Source: Candidatus Brachythrix odensensis
GTDB lineage: Bacteria; Chloroflexota; Anaerolineae; J036; Brachytrichaceae
Assembly (NCBI GenBank): GCA_016714465.1
Contig: JADKDT010000002.1
Span: forward strand, 186,001-250,000
Length of the DNA stretch: 64,000 bases
Reading direction: 5' to 3'
In this document: in pieces, positions 9,367-18,067 of the stretch
How positions within the stretch are numbered: position 1 is the stretch's first letter
How the letters are laid out: each line of letters begins with the position of its first letter
Made by a program: the position numbers and the translations under genes
Notes under the pieces: model-generated
What the model saw: only the letters and a program-made list of their open reading frames with translations
Told to the model about the DNA's origin: nothing
Databases searched by the model: none

Positions 9367-9384
9367 ACGAAAAGGGCCAACATC

Positions 9385-10286
9385 ATGAGCACACCAACTT
9401 CAGGGACTACGCTGGGCTTCAAGAGACGCAGCCAGCCTCTCATCCCCTACGAAACCGCCGGGAAACTGGGGCGCTTCGGGCTGCTCTCCATCGCGCTGCT
9501 TACCTTCGCCTTTCTGTATGTCCCGATCATTGTGCTGGTGATTTTCTCGTTCAACAGCGCCCGCACCGGCGCGGTCTGGCAAGGCTTCACCCTGTCATGG
9601 TACGAGAAGATGCTCGGCAACGAGCGCCTTATCGAAGCAGCCCTGAAGAGCCTCATCATCGCCGGGGTATCACCCTGATCTCAGTCGTCATCGGCACGCT
9701 GACCGCCCTGGCCATGGAACGCTATCGCTTCCGCTCCAAGCCAATCTGGGATGGATTGCTCTACATGCCCGTCATCGTGCCGGAAATCGTGGCCGGCGTC
9801 TCACTCGCCATGTTCTTTGGCCTGCTCAGCGGGGGGATCCGCTCGATCGTGACCGCCCTCACCGGAGAGGTGCCTGACGATGTGGATGTGCGCGGTTTCT
9901 TCACCCTGGTGGTCTCGCACGTGGCGTTCTCGATGCCGTTTGTCTATCTCACCGTTCGAGCGCGTCTGGCGGATTTCGACCACGCGCTGGAAGAAGCGGC
10001 CCAGGACCTTGGCGCCAATGAGATTCGCACCTTCTTTCGGATAACCCTGCCGCTGCTCATGCCGGGCGTCATCAGTGGCGCGCTGCTCGCCCTGACCTTG
10101 TCGATCGACGACTTCATCATTTCGTTCTTCGTCAACGGCAAGGGCTGGAATACCCTCCCGATCTACATCTGGTCGGCGTTGAAGCAGGGCGTCACGCCTG
10201 AGATCAACGCGGTGTCGACCGCGTTGCTGCTTTTCTCGATTGGCATCGTCGTGCTGTCGCTCGTCATTCAGCGGCGCCAGACATAG
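9385..10286 (+). CDS. potC: Polyamine ABC transporter permease, frameshifted
   Basis: About 300 residues after repair. The N-terminus carries a long cytoplasmic lead, then helix GLLSIALLTFAFLYVPIIVLVI. The EAA loop is EEAAQDLGANEIRTFFRITLP, and LSIDDFIISFFVNG is a family hallmark of PotC. A run of four G at 9664-9667 needs a fifth for the frame to continue as AGGITLISVVIGTLTA; without it the frame stops at TGA a few codons on. AAAAGGG precedes the ATG. This membrane subunit partners PotB in polyamine import. Confidence 0.9.
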
Positions 10287-10309
10287 GGGGCAGGTCGTTT
10301 GGCCAAACG

Positions 10310-10341
10310 GCGCAATCCCGCGCCGAAGCGTGGGATTGCGC
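10310..10341 (+). terminator. Hairpin after potC
   Basis: 10-bp perfect arms GCGCAATCCC/GGGATTGCGC around a 12-base centre lie 24 bases after the potC stop. The core CAATCCCGCG resembles the palindrome at 18001. It separates the permease genes from a new promoter for the binding-protein gene. Confidence 0.55.
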
Positions 10342-10363
10342 TTCACCCTATTGGAATTTCCGA

Positions 10364-10369
10364 TAGAAT
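10364..10369 (+). promoter_or_regulatory. -10 (TAGAAT) upstream of the potD leader ORF
   Basis: TAGAAT lies 7 bases before an ATG at 10377, the same geometry as the potA and moaA starts. Transcription from here would give the binding-protein gene its own mRNA, consistent with higher expression of the periplasmic-type component. Confidence 0.6.
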
Positions 10370-10376
10370 GCGCGGC

Positions 10377-10439
10377 ATGGCGCCGGGGTATCCGCGCCGC
10401 ATGAAGTTCGGTATCGACACAAGGAGTAAGAAGACGTGA
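10377..10439 (+). CDS. Leaderless 20-codon upstream ORF overlapping potD start
   Basis: ATG at 10377 begins 7 bases after TAGAAT and encodes MAPGYPRRMKFGIDTRSKKT. Its TGA at 10437-10439 overlaps the GTG start of potD (GTGA). The potD Shine-Dalgarno AAGGAG lies inside the ORF's last codons. Translation of the small ORF could therefore feed ribosomes to potD or modulate access to its start. Whether the peptide is made is inference from geometry. Confidence 0.4.
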   Translation: MAPGYPRRMKFGIDTRSKKT

Positions 10440-11695
10440 CCCACACCCGCAGACTGTCGTTTGCCTCTTTTGCCCTGGCCGGCGCCCTGTTGCTGTCGGC
10501 CTGTGGCGCGGCCGCCACGCCGACGGCCGTTCCGCCCAAGCCCACCGAGGCCCCCAAGCCCACCGAAGCCCCCAAGCCCACCGAAGCGCCGAAGCCCGCC
10601 GCGACGGCGGTGCCCCCGACGGCCGTGCCGCCAACCGCGGTGCCCCCAACCGCGACGCCGGTGCCCAAGCCGACCGAAATGCCGCCCTGCGGCGACAAGG
10701 CCAAGCTGTCGAAGACCCTGTCGCTCTACAACTGGTCGGATTACATCGCCGACGGCGTGCTGTCCGCGTTTGAGAAGGAATGCGGGGTCAAGATCGCCAT
10801 CGACAACTATGATGACAACGAGTCGCTGTTCGCCAAATTCCAGGCGGGCGGAAACCCCGGCTATGACCTGGTCGTGCCTTCGGACTACATGGTCGAAAAG
10901 ATGATTGCAGCCGGCATGCTGCTCAAGATTGACTACGCGAACGTGCCCAACGTCGCCAACCTCGATCCCACCCGGCGCAATCTGTACTTCGATCCCAAGA
11001 GCGCCTCCTCGATCGCCTATTTCTGGGGCACCACCGGGATCGCCTACGATACGGCCAAGATCAAGCGCGAGATCACCTCGTGGAAGGACATCCTCGAGCC
11101 CGCGGCCGACATCCAGGGCAAGATCGGCATGCTCAATGACCAGCGCGAAGCGATCGGGGCCGCGCTTCGCCTGAAGGGTTTCAGCGCGAATAGCGTGGAT
11201 GCCGCCCAGATCGACGCAGCCAAAAATGTTCTGGTCGCGCAGAAGAAGTTCGTCAAGGGCTACTACAGCAGCGTCGACAACCGGGCCAACCTGGTCGCGG
11301 GTGATGTCGCCGTCGCAATGCTCTACACCGGCGATGCGATCAACGCGACCGCTGAGAAGTCGACGATCAAGTTCATCATCCCGAACGATGTGAGCACGGT
11401 CTGGCAGGACAATCTGGCGATCCCCAAGGGCGGCAAGAACAAGTACACCGCCGAGATCTTTATCAACTTCCTGCTCCGGCCCGACATCGCGGCCGTCAAC
11501 GCCAATGACAAGAAGTTCCCGACTCCAAACGCCGAAGCGGTGAAGAAGGGCCTGGTGGACAAGGACCTGATCGCCAACAAGGCGATCTACCCCGATGTCG
11601 CTGGCCTGGGGAACAAACTCGAATACCTTGTGCGCGGCGACGCGAAGGCGCAAGCCCTGTACGACAAGGCCTGGACCGCCGTGGGCGTTCAGTAG
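10436..11695 (+). CDS. potD: Polyamine ABC transporter substrate-binding lipoprotein
   Basis: 419 residues. The signal peptide ends in the lipobox LLLSAC, followed by a Pro/Thr/Ala linker with repeated KPTEAP units (about residues 25-75). The periplasmic-binding domain then starts (TLSLYNWSDYIADGVLSAFEK, quoted in part), the classic PotD opening. Conserved features include GYDLVVPSDYMVEKMIAAGML and FWGTTGIAYD. The protein would capture spermidine or putrescine outside the membrane and deliver it to PotBC. The GTG start at 10436 has AAGGAG 9 bases upstream, inside a short upstream ORF. The linker is typical of Chloroflexota lipoproteins. Confidence 0.93.
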   Translation: MTHTRRLSFASFALAGALLLSACGAAATPTAVPPKPTEAPKPTEAPKPTEAPKPAATAVPPTAVPPTAVPPTATPVPKPTEMPPCGDKAKLSKTLSLYNWSDYIADGVLSAFEKECGVKIAIDNYDDNESLFAKFQAGGNPGYDLVVPSDYMVEKMIAAGMLLKIDYANVPNVANLDPTRRNLYFDPKSASSIAYFWGTTGIAYDTAKIKREITSWKDILEPAADIQGKIGMLNDQREAIGAALRLKGFSANSVDAAQIDAAKNVLVAQKKFVKGYYSSVDNRANLVAGDVAVAMLYTGDAINATAEKSTIKFIIPNDVSTVWQDNLAIPKGGKNKYTAEIFINFLLRPDIAAVNANDKKFPTPNAEAVKKGLVDKDLIANKAIYPDVAGLGNKLEYLVRGDAKAQALYDKAWTAVGVQ

Positions 11696-11711
11696 CCAAA
11701 ACCACGAATCG

Positions 11712-11753
11712 CCGACCGCGGACCGCCGAAAGAAATCGGCGGTCCACGGTCGG
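11712..11753 (+). terminator. Hairpin after potD
   Basis: Arms of 18 bases with one mismatch (CCGACCGCGGACCGCCGA and TCGGCGGTCCACGGTCGG) around AAGAAA, 16 bases after the potD stop. It probably ends the pot transcript. A T-tract is not apparent. Confidence 0.6.
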
Positions 11754-11769
11754 TGGAACGCCGTCCGCT

Positions 11770-12753
11770 TTGCTCGGCTCCTCACGTTACGTCCCCTCCC
11801 GCTTTCTGATCGGCATCGTCCACCCTCTCGCGGAACACAGCCTGAACTTAAGTGCCGCCGCGTCGCCGTTCGCAGTCCCGGCGCTGAGTGTGATCGCGCT
11901 TCTGACTGCCGTCAGCGGGCACTTCGGAGCGGCAGTGGTCGCTTCGGTGCTTGGCGCTGGGTTTGCGCTCAGCGCCTACATGCGGTTCGTCGTGGCCCAA
12001 CGCCTGGCCACCCGGGAACTCATCATCGATACGCAGGGCCGCGCTGCCCCGCTCACTCTCGCGTTTATCTCAGACGCGCATCTGGGCCGCTACAAGGATG
12101 AGCGCTGGCTGGCCAGGGTAGTCGCCCGAATTAACGACCTGATCCCTGATGCTGTTTTGATCGGCGGGGACTTCTTCTTCAACCGCGGCGCAATCGATGC
12201 CCAGCGGCTACTTGCCCCGTTGGCAGATCTGCGCGCCCCTCTCGGTAGATTCGCGATTTTTGGCAACCACGATGTCGGGCTGCCTGGCCACGATCGGCGG
12301 CCGATTCTGGACACCCTGCTGCCGTCACTGGGCATCCGGGTGCTGTCAAATGAGTTGGTAGCGCTGAGCCGGCCTGACCTGCCGGGCGGTCCAACCTGGA
12401 TCGCCGGGATGGGCGAATTGTGGCTGCACGATTTCCGATTTCACGAGCTGCATGAAGCCTATTCCGCGATGGCTGACCCCGGCGCCCTGATCGTGTTGGG
12501 CCACAACCCCGATGCGATGCACGAGGTTGAACCCACGGACAAGGCAGATCTCTTTTTGTTTGGGCACACCCACGCCGGGCAGATTCAATTGCCCTTTTGG
12601 CCGGGCTTTGGCATTCCCAGCCGAGGGCCGTGGTTCCGCGGCGAGTACTCCCTCCCGCAGGGCCGGATCTACGTCACCAGCGGGATTGGCGAAACCAGCA
12701 GTTCATGCCGGCTCGGCACAACGTGCGAAGTGCTGATGGTGAAAATTCGTTAG
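11770..12753 (+). CDS. Membrane-associated metallophosphoesterase (YkuE/YaeI-like)
   Basis: 327 residues from a TTG at 11770; the start is uncertain because no ATG or Shine-Dalgarno is evident. Two hydrophobic stretches (about residues 30-70) precede the catalytic domain. Metal-binding motifs of calcineurin-like phosphoesterases appear in order: DAHLG, GGDFFF, GNHDVG, GHNPD and GHTHAGQ. Relatives in this group include YkuE and lipid A precursor hydrolase-like enzymes. The substrate is not determined. The C-terminus (VTSGIGETSSSCRLG) matches the family end. The gene is convergent with the PA14 gene, with a palindrome shared between their stop codons. Confidence 0.85.
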   Translation: MLGSSRYVPSRFLIGIVHPLAEHSLNLSAAASPFAVPALSVIALLTAVSGHFGAAVVASVLGAGFALSAYMRFVVAQRLATRELIIDTQGRAAPLTLAFISDAHLGRYKDERWLARVVARINDLIPDAVLIGGDFFFNRGAIDAQRLLAPLADLRAPLGRFAIFGNHDVGLPGHDRRPILDTLLPSLGIRVLSNELVALSRPDLPGGPTWIAGMGELWLHDFRFHELHEAYSAMADPGALIVLGHNPDAMHEVEPTDKADLFLFGHTHAGQIQLPFWPGFGIPSRGPWFRGEYSLPQGRIYVTSGIGETSSSCRLGTTCEVLMVKIR

Positions 12754-12802
12754 CGCGGGGGGGTATCCGATGGCTTTGCCATCGGATACCCCCCGCGCTA
12801 AC
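12749..12802. terminator. Long palindrome joining two convergent stop codons
   Basis: GTTAGCGCGGGGGG, then TATCCGATGGC, TTT loop and the complementary arm ending CGCGCTAAC; arms about 25 bp with one G/C run-length difference. The left arm contains the TAG stop of the phosphoesterase gene and the right arm reaches the stop of the opposing gene, so it could act in both directions. Confidence 0.65.
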
Positions 12803-14559
12803 TACGCCGGAGTCGGAGTCGGAGTTGGTGTACGCGTTGGAGTTTGCGTTGGCGTCGGCGTTTGAGTCGGTGTCGCCGTCCGGGTAGGTGTCACCGTCTG
12901 CGTTGGCGTCGCCGTCCGGGTGGGTGTCACCGTCTGCGTTGGCGTCGCCGTTCGCGTGGGCGTCACCGTCTGAGTCGGCGTCGACGTTCGCGTCGGCGTG
13001 GCTGTACCGGTCGGGGCTGGCGTGCCAGTTGGCGTCGGCGTGCCGGTTGGCGCCAGGGTGGCGGTATTTGTCGGCGTACTGGTCGGGCCAGGCGTATTTG
13101 TCGGCCCGGGTGTGCCAGTCTCGGTCGGCGTCACCGTCGGCGTACGGGTTGGCGTTGCCGCCGGAACGAGGCGTTCCCAAGTCAATTGGATCTTGGCAGT
13201 GACGCCAAAATCAGCGTACTGGACCTGCACGAAGTGATTGCCCGCGCTCAGATACATCGATCCGGCCAGCGTCCGCGAGCCGCTCGCCCAGTTCAGAATC
13301 ACCGGATTGCCATCGACATACAGGCGCACCGCGTCATCGACTGTGACCGTGAAATCGTAAGTCCCCGCAAGTGGAAAATTCACGGTGCGCTGCCAGTCAA
13401 CTGAAAAGTTGTCGTTCACCACTTCAGGGGCAGGCGGCAGTAATCCCCAATCGAAATTGATCTCCGGATCATCCCGGCGCAGCGCGGGATCGCCCGTCAG
13501 GTTGGGCGTGTTGTAGTAGGTCCCCTTCCAGCCCGAATAATTCACCTTCCAGGAGACGCCCATCGAAGCCACACCCGTGAAGTCAACATACTCAACAACA
13601 ATGGTATGGCGCCCCCGGCTGAGTCCCTTGCTTGCCGACACGGTTCGCGCGGCGCCCGCCCGCCACTCATCAATGACGATCACGCCATCCACGAGCAGGC
13701 GCGCGCCATCGTCCACCGTTATCGTAAAGAGATAGTTGTCTGTGTTGGGGATGTCCTCGAAACGCGTCCAGCGGGCCGACCAGTTGTCCCTCGGCACCTT
13801 CGCATCGGGCGAGCCTGAACCCCAGTTGTAGCTCAAGGTCTTTTCCACCCGCTCCAGCACCGCCGGACCGACGAGATCGGGGTTGTCAAAATACTGGGCA
13901 TACCACTGACCCGGGGCATTTGGATCAAGGGTCGCGGTTGGAGCCAGTGGTACCGGAGTCGGCGTCACAGTCGCTCCAACGGGAGGGGTCAAAGTCGCTG
14001 TCGGTGGAAGGTCAGGTGTTGCCGTCGCCGGCGGCGGCGCAGGAGGCGCCGAAGTTGGGGGCGCAGCCCCATAGATCACTTCGGTCTGCGGCGACTGGCC
14101 GCTGACCTGTCCGCGCGCCGCGAGATAAATCCGGCCCGTCGCCGATGGCGGTGTCCGAATCCCGGACACCTCGAAACGGCCGCTCGGGCCAACCACAACT
14201 TCACCCAGCTTGACCCACTGATCGGCGGTGGTCCCCCGCGTCAATGAGTAGAAGATCTCAACGCGTTCATTGGGAGCAAATCCGAATCCCTGGGCCGAAT
14301 ACGGCTGATTTGGCAGAATGATGCCCAACGGTTCGAGCCGGCTTTGGCCGGGCGTAGGCGCGCTGCTCGGCGTGACCATCAGGCTGCTGCTGACAAACGA
14401 GGACAATACCGCGCACAGGCAAGTCACCACCAGCGCCGTCAGCAGTCCCGTCATGACGTATGAACTGGGCGCGGCCTCGCTGCGAAACGCGCGCGCGCCC
14501 AGCTCGGCGCTGGGGGCCGACAAGACGTCGGAAGATCGGGATCGGCCGGTTTGGTCCAT
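12802..14559 (-). CDS. Membrane-anchored PA14-domain protein with Thr/Pro-rich tail
   Basis: 585 residues. An N-terminal cytoplasmic stretch precedes one membrane helix (GLLTALVVTCLCAVLSSFV, about residues 38-56). After a beta-rich segment and a Pro-rich linker come two PA14 modules: residues ~213-330 (WYAQYFDNPDLVGPAVLER, FTITVDDGARLLVDGVIVID) and ~332-450 (GTYYNTPNLTGDPAL, FTVTVDDAVRLYVDGNPVI). PA14 domains often bind glycans. The last ~130 residues are almost purely Thr/Pro with Thr-rich 12-residue units and may be a glycosylated stalk. It is second in a minus-strand pair after the lipase gene, 1 base apart. The tail would put the PA14 domains between membrane and stalk, the reverse of wall-spanning linkers. 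Confidence 0.85.
   Translation of the reverse strand: MDQTGRSRSSDVLSAPSAELGARAFRSEAAPSSYVMTGLLTALVVTCLCAVLSSFVSSSLMVTPSSAPTPGQSRLEPLGIILPNQPYSAQGFGFAPNERVEIFYSLTRGTTADQWVKLGEVVVGPSGRFEVSGIRTPPSATGRIYLAARGQVSGQSPQTEVIYGAAPPTSAPPAPPPATATPDLPPTATLTPPVGATVTPTPVPLAPTATLDPNAPGQWYAQYFDNPDLVGPAVLERVEKTLSYNWGSGSPDAKVPRDNWSARWTRFEDIPNTDNYLFTITVDDGARLLVDGVIVIDEWRAGAARTVSASKGLSRGRHTIVVEYVDFTGVASMGVSWKVNYSGWKGTYYNTPNLTGDPALRRDDPEINFDWGLLPPAPEVVNDNFSVDWQRTVNFPLAGTYDFTVTVDDAVRLYVDGNPVILNWASGSRTLAGSMYLSAGNHFVQVQYADFGVTAKIQLTWERLVPAATPTRTPTVTPTETGTPGPTNTPGPTSTPTNTATLAPTGTPTPTGTPAPTGTATPTRTSTPTQTVTPTRTATPTQTVTPTRTATPTQTVTPTRTATPTQTPTPTQTPTRTPTPTPTPA
12866..12977 (-). repeat. 36-bp in-frame tandem repeat
   Basis: About three copies of a 36-base unit encode TQTVTPTRTATP in the tail of the PA14 protein. 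The phase matches the reading frame, so the repeat is coding. Confidence 0.7.
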
Positions 14560-14560
14560 G

Positions 14561-15388
14561 CTATATCCGCGGCATTAGCCACGCTTCCAAATCGCCCAAC
14601 GGGGCATCCTTCTCCGGATCGTTGAATATCTCGTGATAGAAGGCGGGGTATTCGTGGGCAACCCCAATGCCTGTGGGCAGCGCGGCCACGAAGGCGCGCG
14701 CGCCTGCCGGGTCGACCAGCCTGTCTGCGCCGGCAAACAGCACCAGGGTCTGCGTCTTCCAGCCCGGAGCCGCCTCCCGCAGGGCCTTGCCCGTATTCAC
14801 AATCCAGGCAAACAGCCTGGGCGTGATCGTTGGATGCACCAATGGATCCTTGCGGTAGGCGTCGACGACGGCCAAATCGCGGGCGACATACTCCACCTGA
14901 AGCTGATTCGACATCGCCATGTTCGGCGCGACCTTCGCCATCACTTTGCCGAAGGCCACCAGGCCTCCCGCCGCCCGAGTCATCAACGCTGGTGAGGACA
15001 GAATCAGACCGCGCACCGGCACCTTGCCACGTAACGCCACCATCCCCGCGACCGGGCCGCCCATGCTATGCCCGGCAATGAAAGGTACGTGTCCCGTTGC
15101 GCCAGCCAATTCGACCAACACCTGTTCGGCATCCACAACCAGATCATCGCTCGACGCAAGCGCGCCTCGGGCGCCCGAGGATTGCCCATGGCCCCGGTGG
15201 TCATGGGCCCAGACTGTAATGCCAATACCCGCGAGACGCTCCGCCACGTGAGCATATCGCCCGGAGTGCTCGCCAAGTCCGTGGCAGAGCAAGAGCGCCG
15301 CCCTGCTGACGCCAGCAGGTGTCCATTCGCGCAGAAAAAGAGTGGCGCCATCGCGTGCTGTTATCGTCCGAGTTGTCGTTTGTGTCAT
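14561..15388 (-). CDS. Alpha/beta hydrolase, monoacylglycerol lipase-like
   Basis: 275 residues. A lysophospholipase/monoglyceride lipase-type esterase. The nucleophile elbow is GHSMGG (Ser near residue 110), and the oxyanion region LLCHGLGEHSGRYAHVAERL is typical of this family. The acid Asp lies in LFAGADRLVDPAGA and the base His in AFYHEIFND near the end. No signal peptide is seen, so a cytoplasmic enzyme acting on monoacylglycerols or lysolipids is likely. It has its own promoter (TATAAT on the minus strand at 15415-15410) with GAGAGG upstream of the ATG, and the PA14 gene starts immediately after its stop. Confidence 0.88.
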   Translation of the reverse strand: MTQTTTRTITARDGATLFLREWTPAGVSRAALLLCHGLGEHSGRYAHVAERLAGIGITVWAHDHRGHGQSSGARGALASSDDLVVDAEQVLVELAGATGHVPFIAGHSMGGPVAGMVALRGKVPVRGLILSSPALMTRAAGGLVAFGKVMAKVAPNMAMSNQLQVEYVARDLAVVDAYRKDPLVHPTITPRLFAWIVNTGKALREAAPGWKTQTLVLFAGADRLVDPAGARAFVAALPTGIGVAHEYPAFYHEIFNDPEKDAPLGDLEAWLMPRI

Positions 15389-15409
15389 CGAAGGGCTGCC
15401 TCTCGTTGA

Positions 15410-15439
15410 ATTATAGGGTCACGCGCCCCAGACTACAAT
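15410..15439. promoter_or_regulatory. Divergent -10 elements for lipase (-) and methyltransferase (+)
   Basis: On the minus strand TATAAT (15415-15410) lies 21 bases before the lipase ATG. On the plus strand TACAAT (15434-15439) lies exactly 7 bases before the methyltransferase ATG at 15447, the leaderless spacing. The two transcription starts would be about 35 bases apart. Confidence 0.6.
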
Positions 15440-15446
15440 CCCCCCG

Positions 15447-16205
15447 ATGAGCAGCCCATACGCCGTTCTGGCCCGCTTTTACGACCTGCAGCACAACGCC
15501 TATGTCAGCGACGCGCCGCTCTACCTTGGTCTGGCCCGTCGATTCGGGGCCTCCGGTGTTGCGCGAATCCTCGAACTCGGCTGCGGAACCGGCCGGGTTA
15601 TGGCTCCGCTGGTCGCGGCTGGACACGCTGTGGTTGGGGTGGACGAGTCGCAGGAGATGCTCGATATCGGCGCCGATCGCCTGGCGGACGCGCCGGCGTC
15701 GTCCTGGCGGCTGATCGCCGCAGATGCGCGCGGGCTGCGGCTCGACGAAACCTTTGACCTGGCGATCATTGCGTTGAACACCTTTCTGCACAACGCGACC
15801 CGTGAGGACCAGATTGCCACCCTGCGAACATGCCGTCAGCATCTTCGCCCGGGCGGCGCGCTCGTCGCCGACCTTCCCCCCAACGATGAACTCGCCCACC
15901 AGCCCGACGACGGCCAGTATCAGTTCGAGGCCAAGTTCAACGACCCCAAGACCGGCAGTCTGATCGTCAAACACGTCGCCAGCCAGGTGTACTGGGCCAC
16001 CCAGTCTCAACGCCTGGACTTTCGGATGGAGGAACGCACGCGTGAAGGGGAACGTCTCACCCACGAGACCGGCTTTGTCCTCCGCCATGTCTTTCGGAAT
16101 GAAATGGAAATGCTGCTCATTGCCGCGGGCTTCACCCAGTGGGACTGGCACGGCGTCAGCACATCCTCCGTCCACAGTCCGGTGTCGAACACGGCGTTGG
16201 GGTGA
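15447..16205 (+). CDS. Class I SAM-dependent methyltransferase, C-terminus replaced
   Basis: 252 residues as read. SAM motif I is LELGCGTGRV (about residue 45), followed by GVDES and a DLAIIALNTFLH motif-II/III region. The fold looks intact up to LLIAAGFTQWDWHG (about nucleotide 16155), where relatives continue with roughly 20 more residues including a final beta strand. Here the frame instead runs through the antisense of the opposing dehydrogenase gene (VSTSSVHSPVSNTALG). The tail is thus not native. The start is supported by TACAAT 7 bases upstream. The substrate is unknown; UbiE/Methyltransf_25-type enzymes are varied. See the deletion-junction entry at 16148-16165. Confidence 0.8.
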   Translation: MSSPYAVLARFYDLQHNAYVSDAPLYLGLARRFGASGVARILELGCGTGRVMAPLVAAGHAVVGVDESQEMLDIGADRLADAPASSWRLIAADARGLRLDETFDLAIIALNTFLHNATREDQIATLRTCRQHLRPGGALVADLPPNDELAHQPDDGQYQFEAKFNDPKTGSLIVKHVASQVYWATQSQRLDFRMEERTREGERLTHETGFVLRHVFRNEMEMLLIAAGFTQWDWHGVSTSSVHSPVSNTALG

Positions 16206-17976
16206 ATGACATTGACCCGAATCCGATCGCTCCCCCACTCCAGCGCCGCAATCCGGGCGAGCTGGGTAAGCGCCGCCTTCGAGGCCGAATAGGCCGCGGC
16301 GCCCGGGCCGGGCGCGGGCACGTTCTTCGAGCCGATCACCACCACCCGCCCGCCCTTTGGCGAACGCGCCAGCAACGGGTGCGCGTCGCGCATCAGGGCC
16401 ATATTCGCATCAACGTTAACCCGCATCACCTTCTGCCACAACTCCGTCGACAGCGCGTCGATCCTGGCGCTCTTCGGGAAAATACCCGCGTTGAGGACCA
16501 GCATATCGAGACCGCCAAACCGCGCGACCGCGCGGGCGAGGACGTCCCGCATCGCGGCCTCGTCGGTGATATCGCACTGCGCCCCGAAGCAGGCCGGATC
16601 GCTCGACCAGCGCCCGTCGACCAACGGTTGCAGGTCAACACCGACCACAGCCGCGCCGCGCTTGAGCAGCGCCTCGACACAGGCCTTGCCGATACCCGAG
16701 GCCGCCCCGGTCACCAGCGCCACCTCGCCGGCCAGGACCGGCGGTTGGCCCGCCCGGCGAAGCTTGGCCTGTTCAAGGTCCCAGTACTCGACATCAAAAA
16801 GCTGGGGCGCGGGAAGGGCCACCCACCCGCCCAACGCATCGGCGGTCTCGAGGATGTCCATCGTGTGGCGATAGACCTCCTCGGCGATCGCGGCATCGCG
16901 CGGCGTGCGCCCGGCGGCGATCAGGCCAAGTTCGGGATCAGCGCCACCCGCGGCGCCGGGTCGAGCATGACGAGATCGGGCGTCGCCGCGCGACAGCCGG
17001 CCAGCGCCGCTCCCTCACGCAGTCCGCGTGTGTCGAAGTAGCGCTCATACGCGGCGGCATAGGCGGCCACATCCCGCCCGAGCATCGGCACGCGCTTGGT
17101 GCGAATAATGTGATCGGGTGTCGCCGGTCCCTGCTGGCTGAGCGCCTCAAGATCGCGCCGGCGGGCGAAAGCCAGACTGCGCGCATCCGCATGATACGAA
17201 ACGATCATCGGCGCGCCCGCGACATCGGAGATCGCCTTGCGTAGATCGGCCATGATCTGAGGCCAGTCGCCGGCGGCGCTGACGCCGACTGGCCCTGTCG
17301 GCGTTGCGCGCGGTCCGGCATGGCGTTCGGCCAGTTCAACCAGCGCAATCATGCGCTCGTACGACTCTCGGGCGGTGTTCCCAAACGAAAAAATCCCGTG
17401 GCCCATGAGCACCATCCCGATCGTACCCGCATGGGCCTGCTTTGGCCATGCGCCAGCAACGGCTTTGGCCAGCTCAAAGCCGGGCATGACATACGGGATG
17501 ATGACCAGGCTGTTGCCATACACCGCGCGGATTCTGGCCTCGCCATCTGGCGTATTTGTCAGCGCCACCACAACGTCAGCGTGGGTGTGATCCACCCACT
17601 TGAACGGCAGCAGCGCGTGCAGAATCGCCTCCACCGACGGCGCGGGCGCGCCGGCATTGGTCATGTTGTTCTTCAGCTCGGCCGCCATTTGGGCATCGCT
17701 CATGCTGTCGAGCCGGGAAAGTTTCAGCAAATGCGCCATCCGGCACGGAGAAAACCCGGCAGGCTGGATCGTCTCGAGGTCCCAGCCGCTGCCTTTGACG
17801 AACAGGATATCCTCTTCGTCACCAACGATGCTGGTCACTGACAGCTTGACCGAGGTATTTCCACCGCCATGCAGGACAAGTGACCTGTCCTGCCCGAGCA
17901 GGCGCGAGGTGTACGCCCGAAGTTCAAGATCGGTGCGGCAGGCCGCCGCCTCGGCATCATTCCACAGGGATTGCAT
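16007..17976 (-). CDS. Bifunctional aldolase / short-chain dehydrogenase (RhaD-type), frameshifted and 3'-truncated
   Basis: The N-terminal ~350 residues form a class II aldolase (HGGGNTSVKLS, FVKGSGWDLETI, WVDHTHADVVVAL, LMGHGIFSFG; Zn-binding His in HTHAD). After one missing base near 16929 (NLA-stop should read NLGLIAAGR), the frame continues into an SDR domain with ALVTGAASGIGKACVEALL, NAGIFPKS and AYSASKAAL (YxxxK). The arrangement matches bifunctional rhamnulose-1-phosphate aldolase/L-lactaldehyde dehydrogenase. The SDR domain is normal to FDTGLWTEDVL (about 16160), then loses about 60 expected residues and reads antisense methyltransferase codons to a stop at 16007. TACAAT 7 bases before the ATG at 17976 supports that start over the ATG at 17985. 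Sugar catabolism is a family-based inference. Confidence 0.8.
16148..16165. other. Apparent deletion junction truncating two convergent genes
   Basis: Recognisable methyltransferase sequence on the plus strand ends at about 16155, and recognisable dehydrogenase sequence on the minus strand ends at about 16160. There is no room for the missing ends (roughly 20 and 60 codons) or for an intergenic spacer. The simplest reading is loss of about 250-350 bases, by deletion in the genome or in the assembly. Confidence 0.55.
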
Positions 17977-17983
17977 GGCCCCC

Positions 17984-17989
17984 ATTGTA
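17984..17989 (-). promoter_or_regulatory. -10 (TACAAT), leaderless start of the aldolase gene
   Basis: TACAAT on the minus strand lies 7 bases before the ATG at 17976. An earlier in-frame ATG at 17985 overlaps the hexamer itself and so cannot be transcribed from this promoter. Confidence 0.55.
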
Positions 17990-18000
17990 GAGACACTAAG

Positions 18001-18059
18001 AACTCATGGCGAGATCACAATCCCCGCGCTTCGCGCGGGGATTGTGATCTCGCCGAGTT
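18001..18059 (-). terminator. Long palindrome 3' of the nuclease gene
   Basis: 22-bp perfect arms (GGCGAGATCACAATCCCCGC plus GC, and complement) around a TTC loop, extended by AACTC/GAGTT after a 2-base bulge. It lies 9 bases past the nuclease stop at 18068 and before the aldolase promoter region, so it would end the four-gene helicase/nuclease operon. Confidence 0.65.
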
Positions 18060-18067
18060 CTGAAGAA

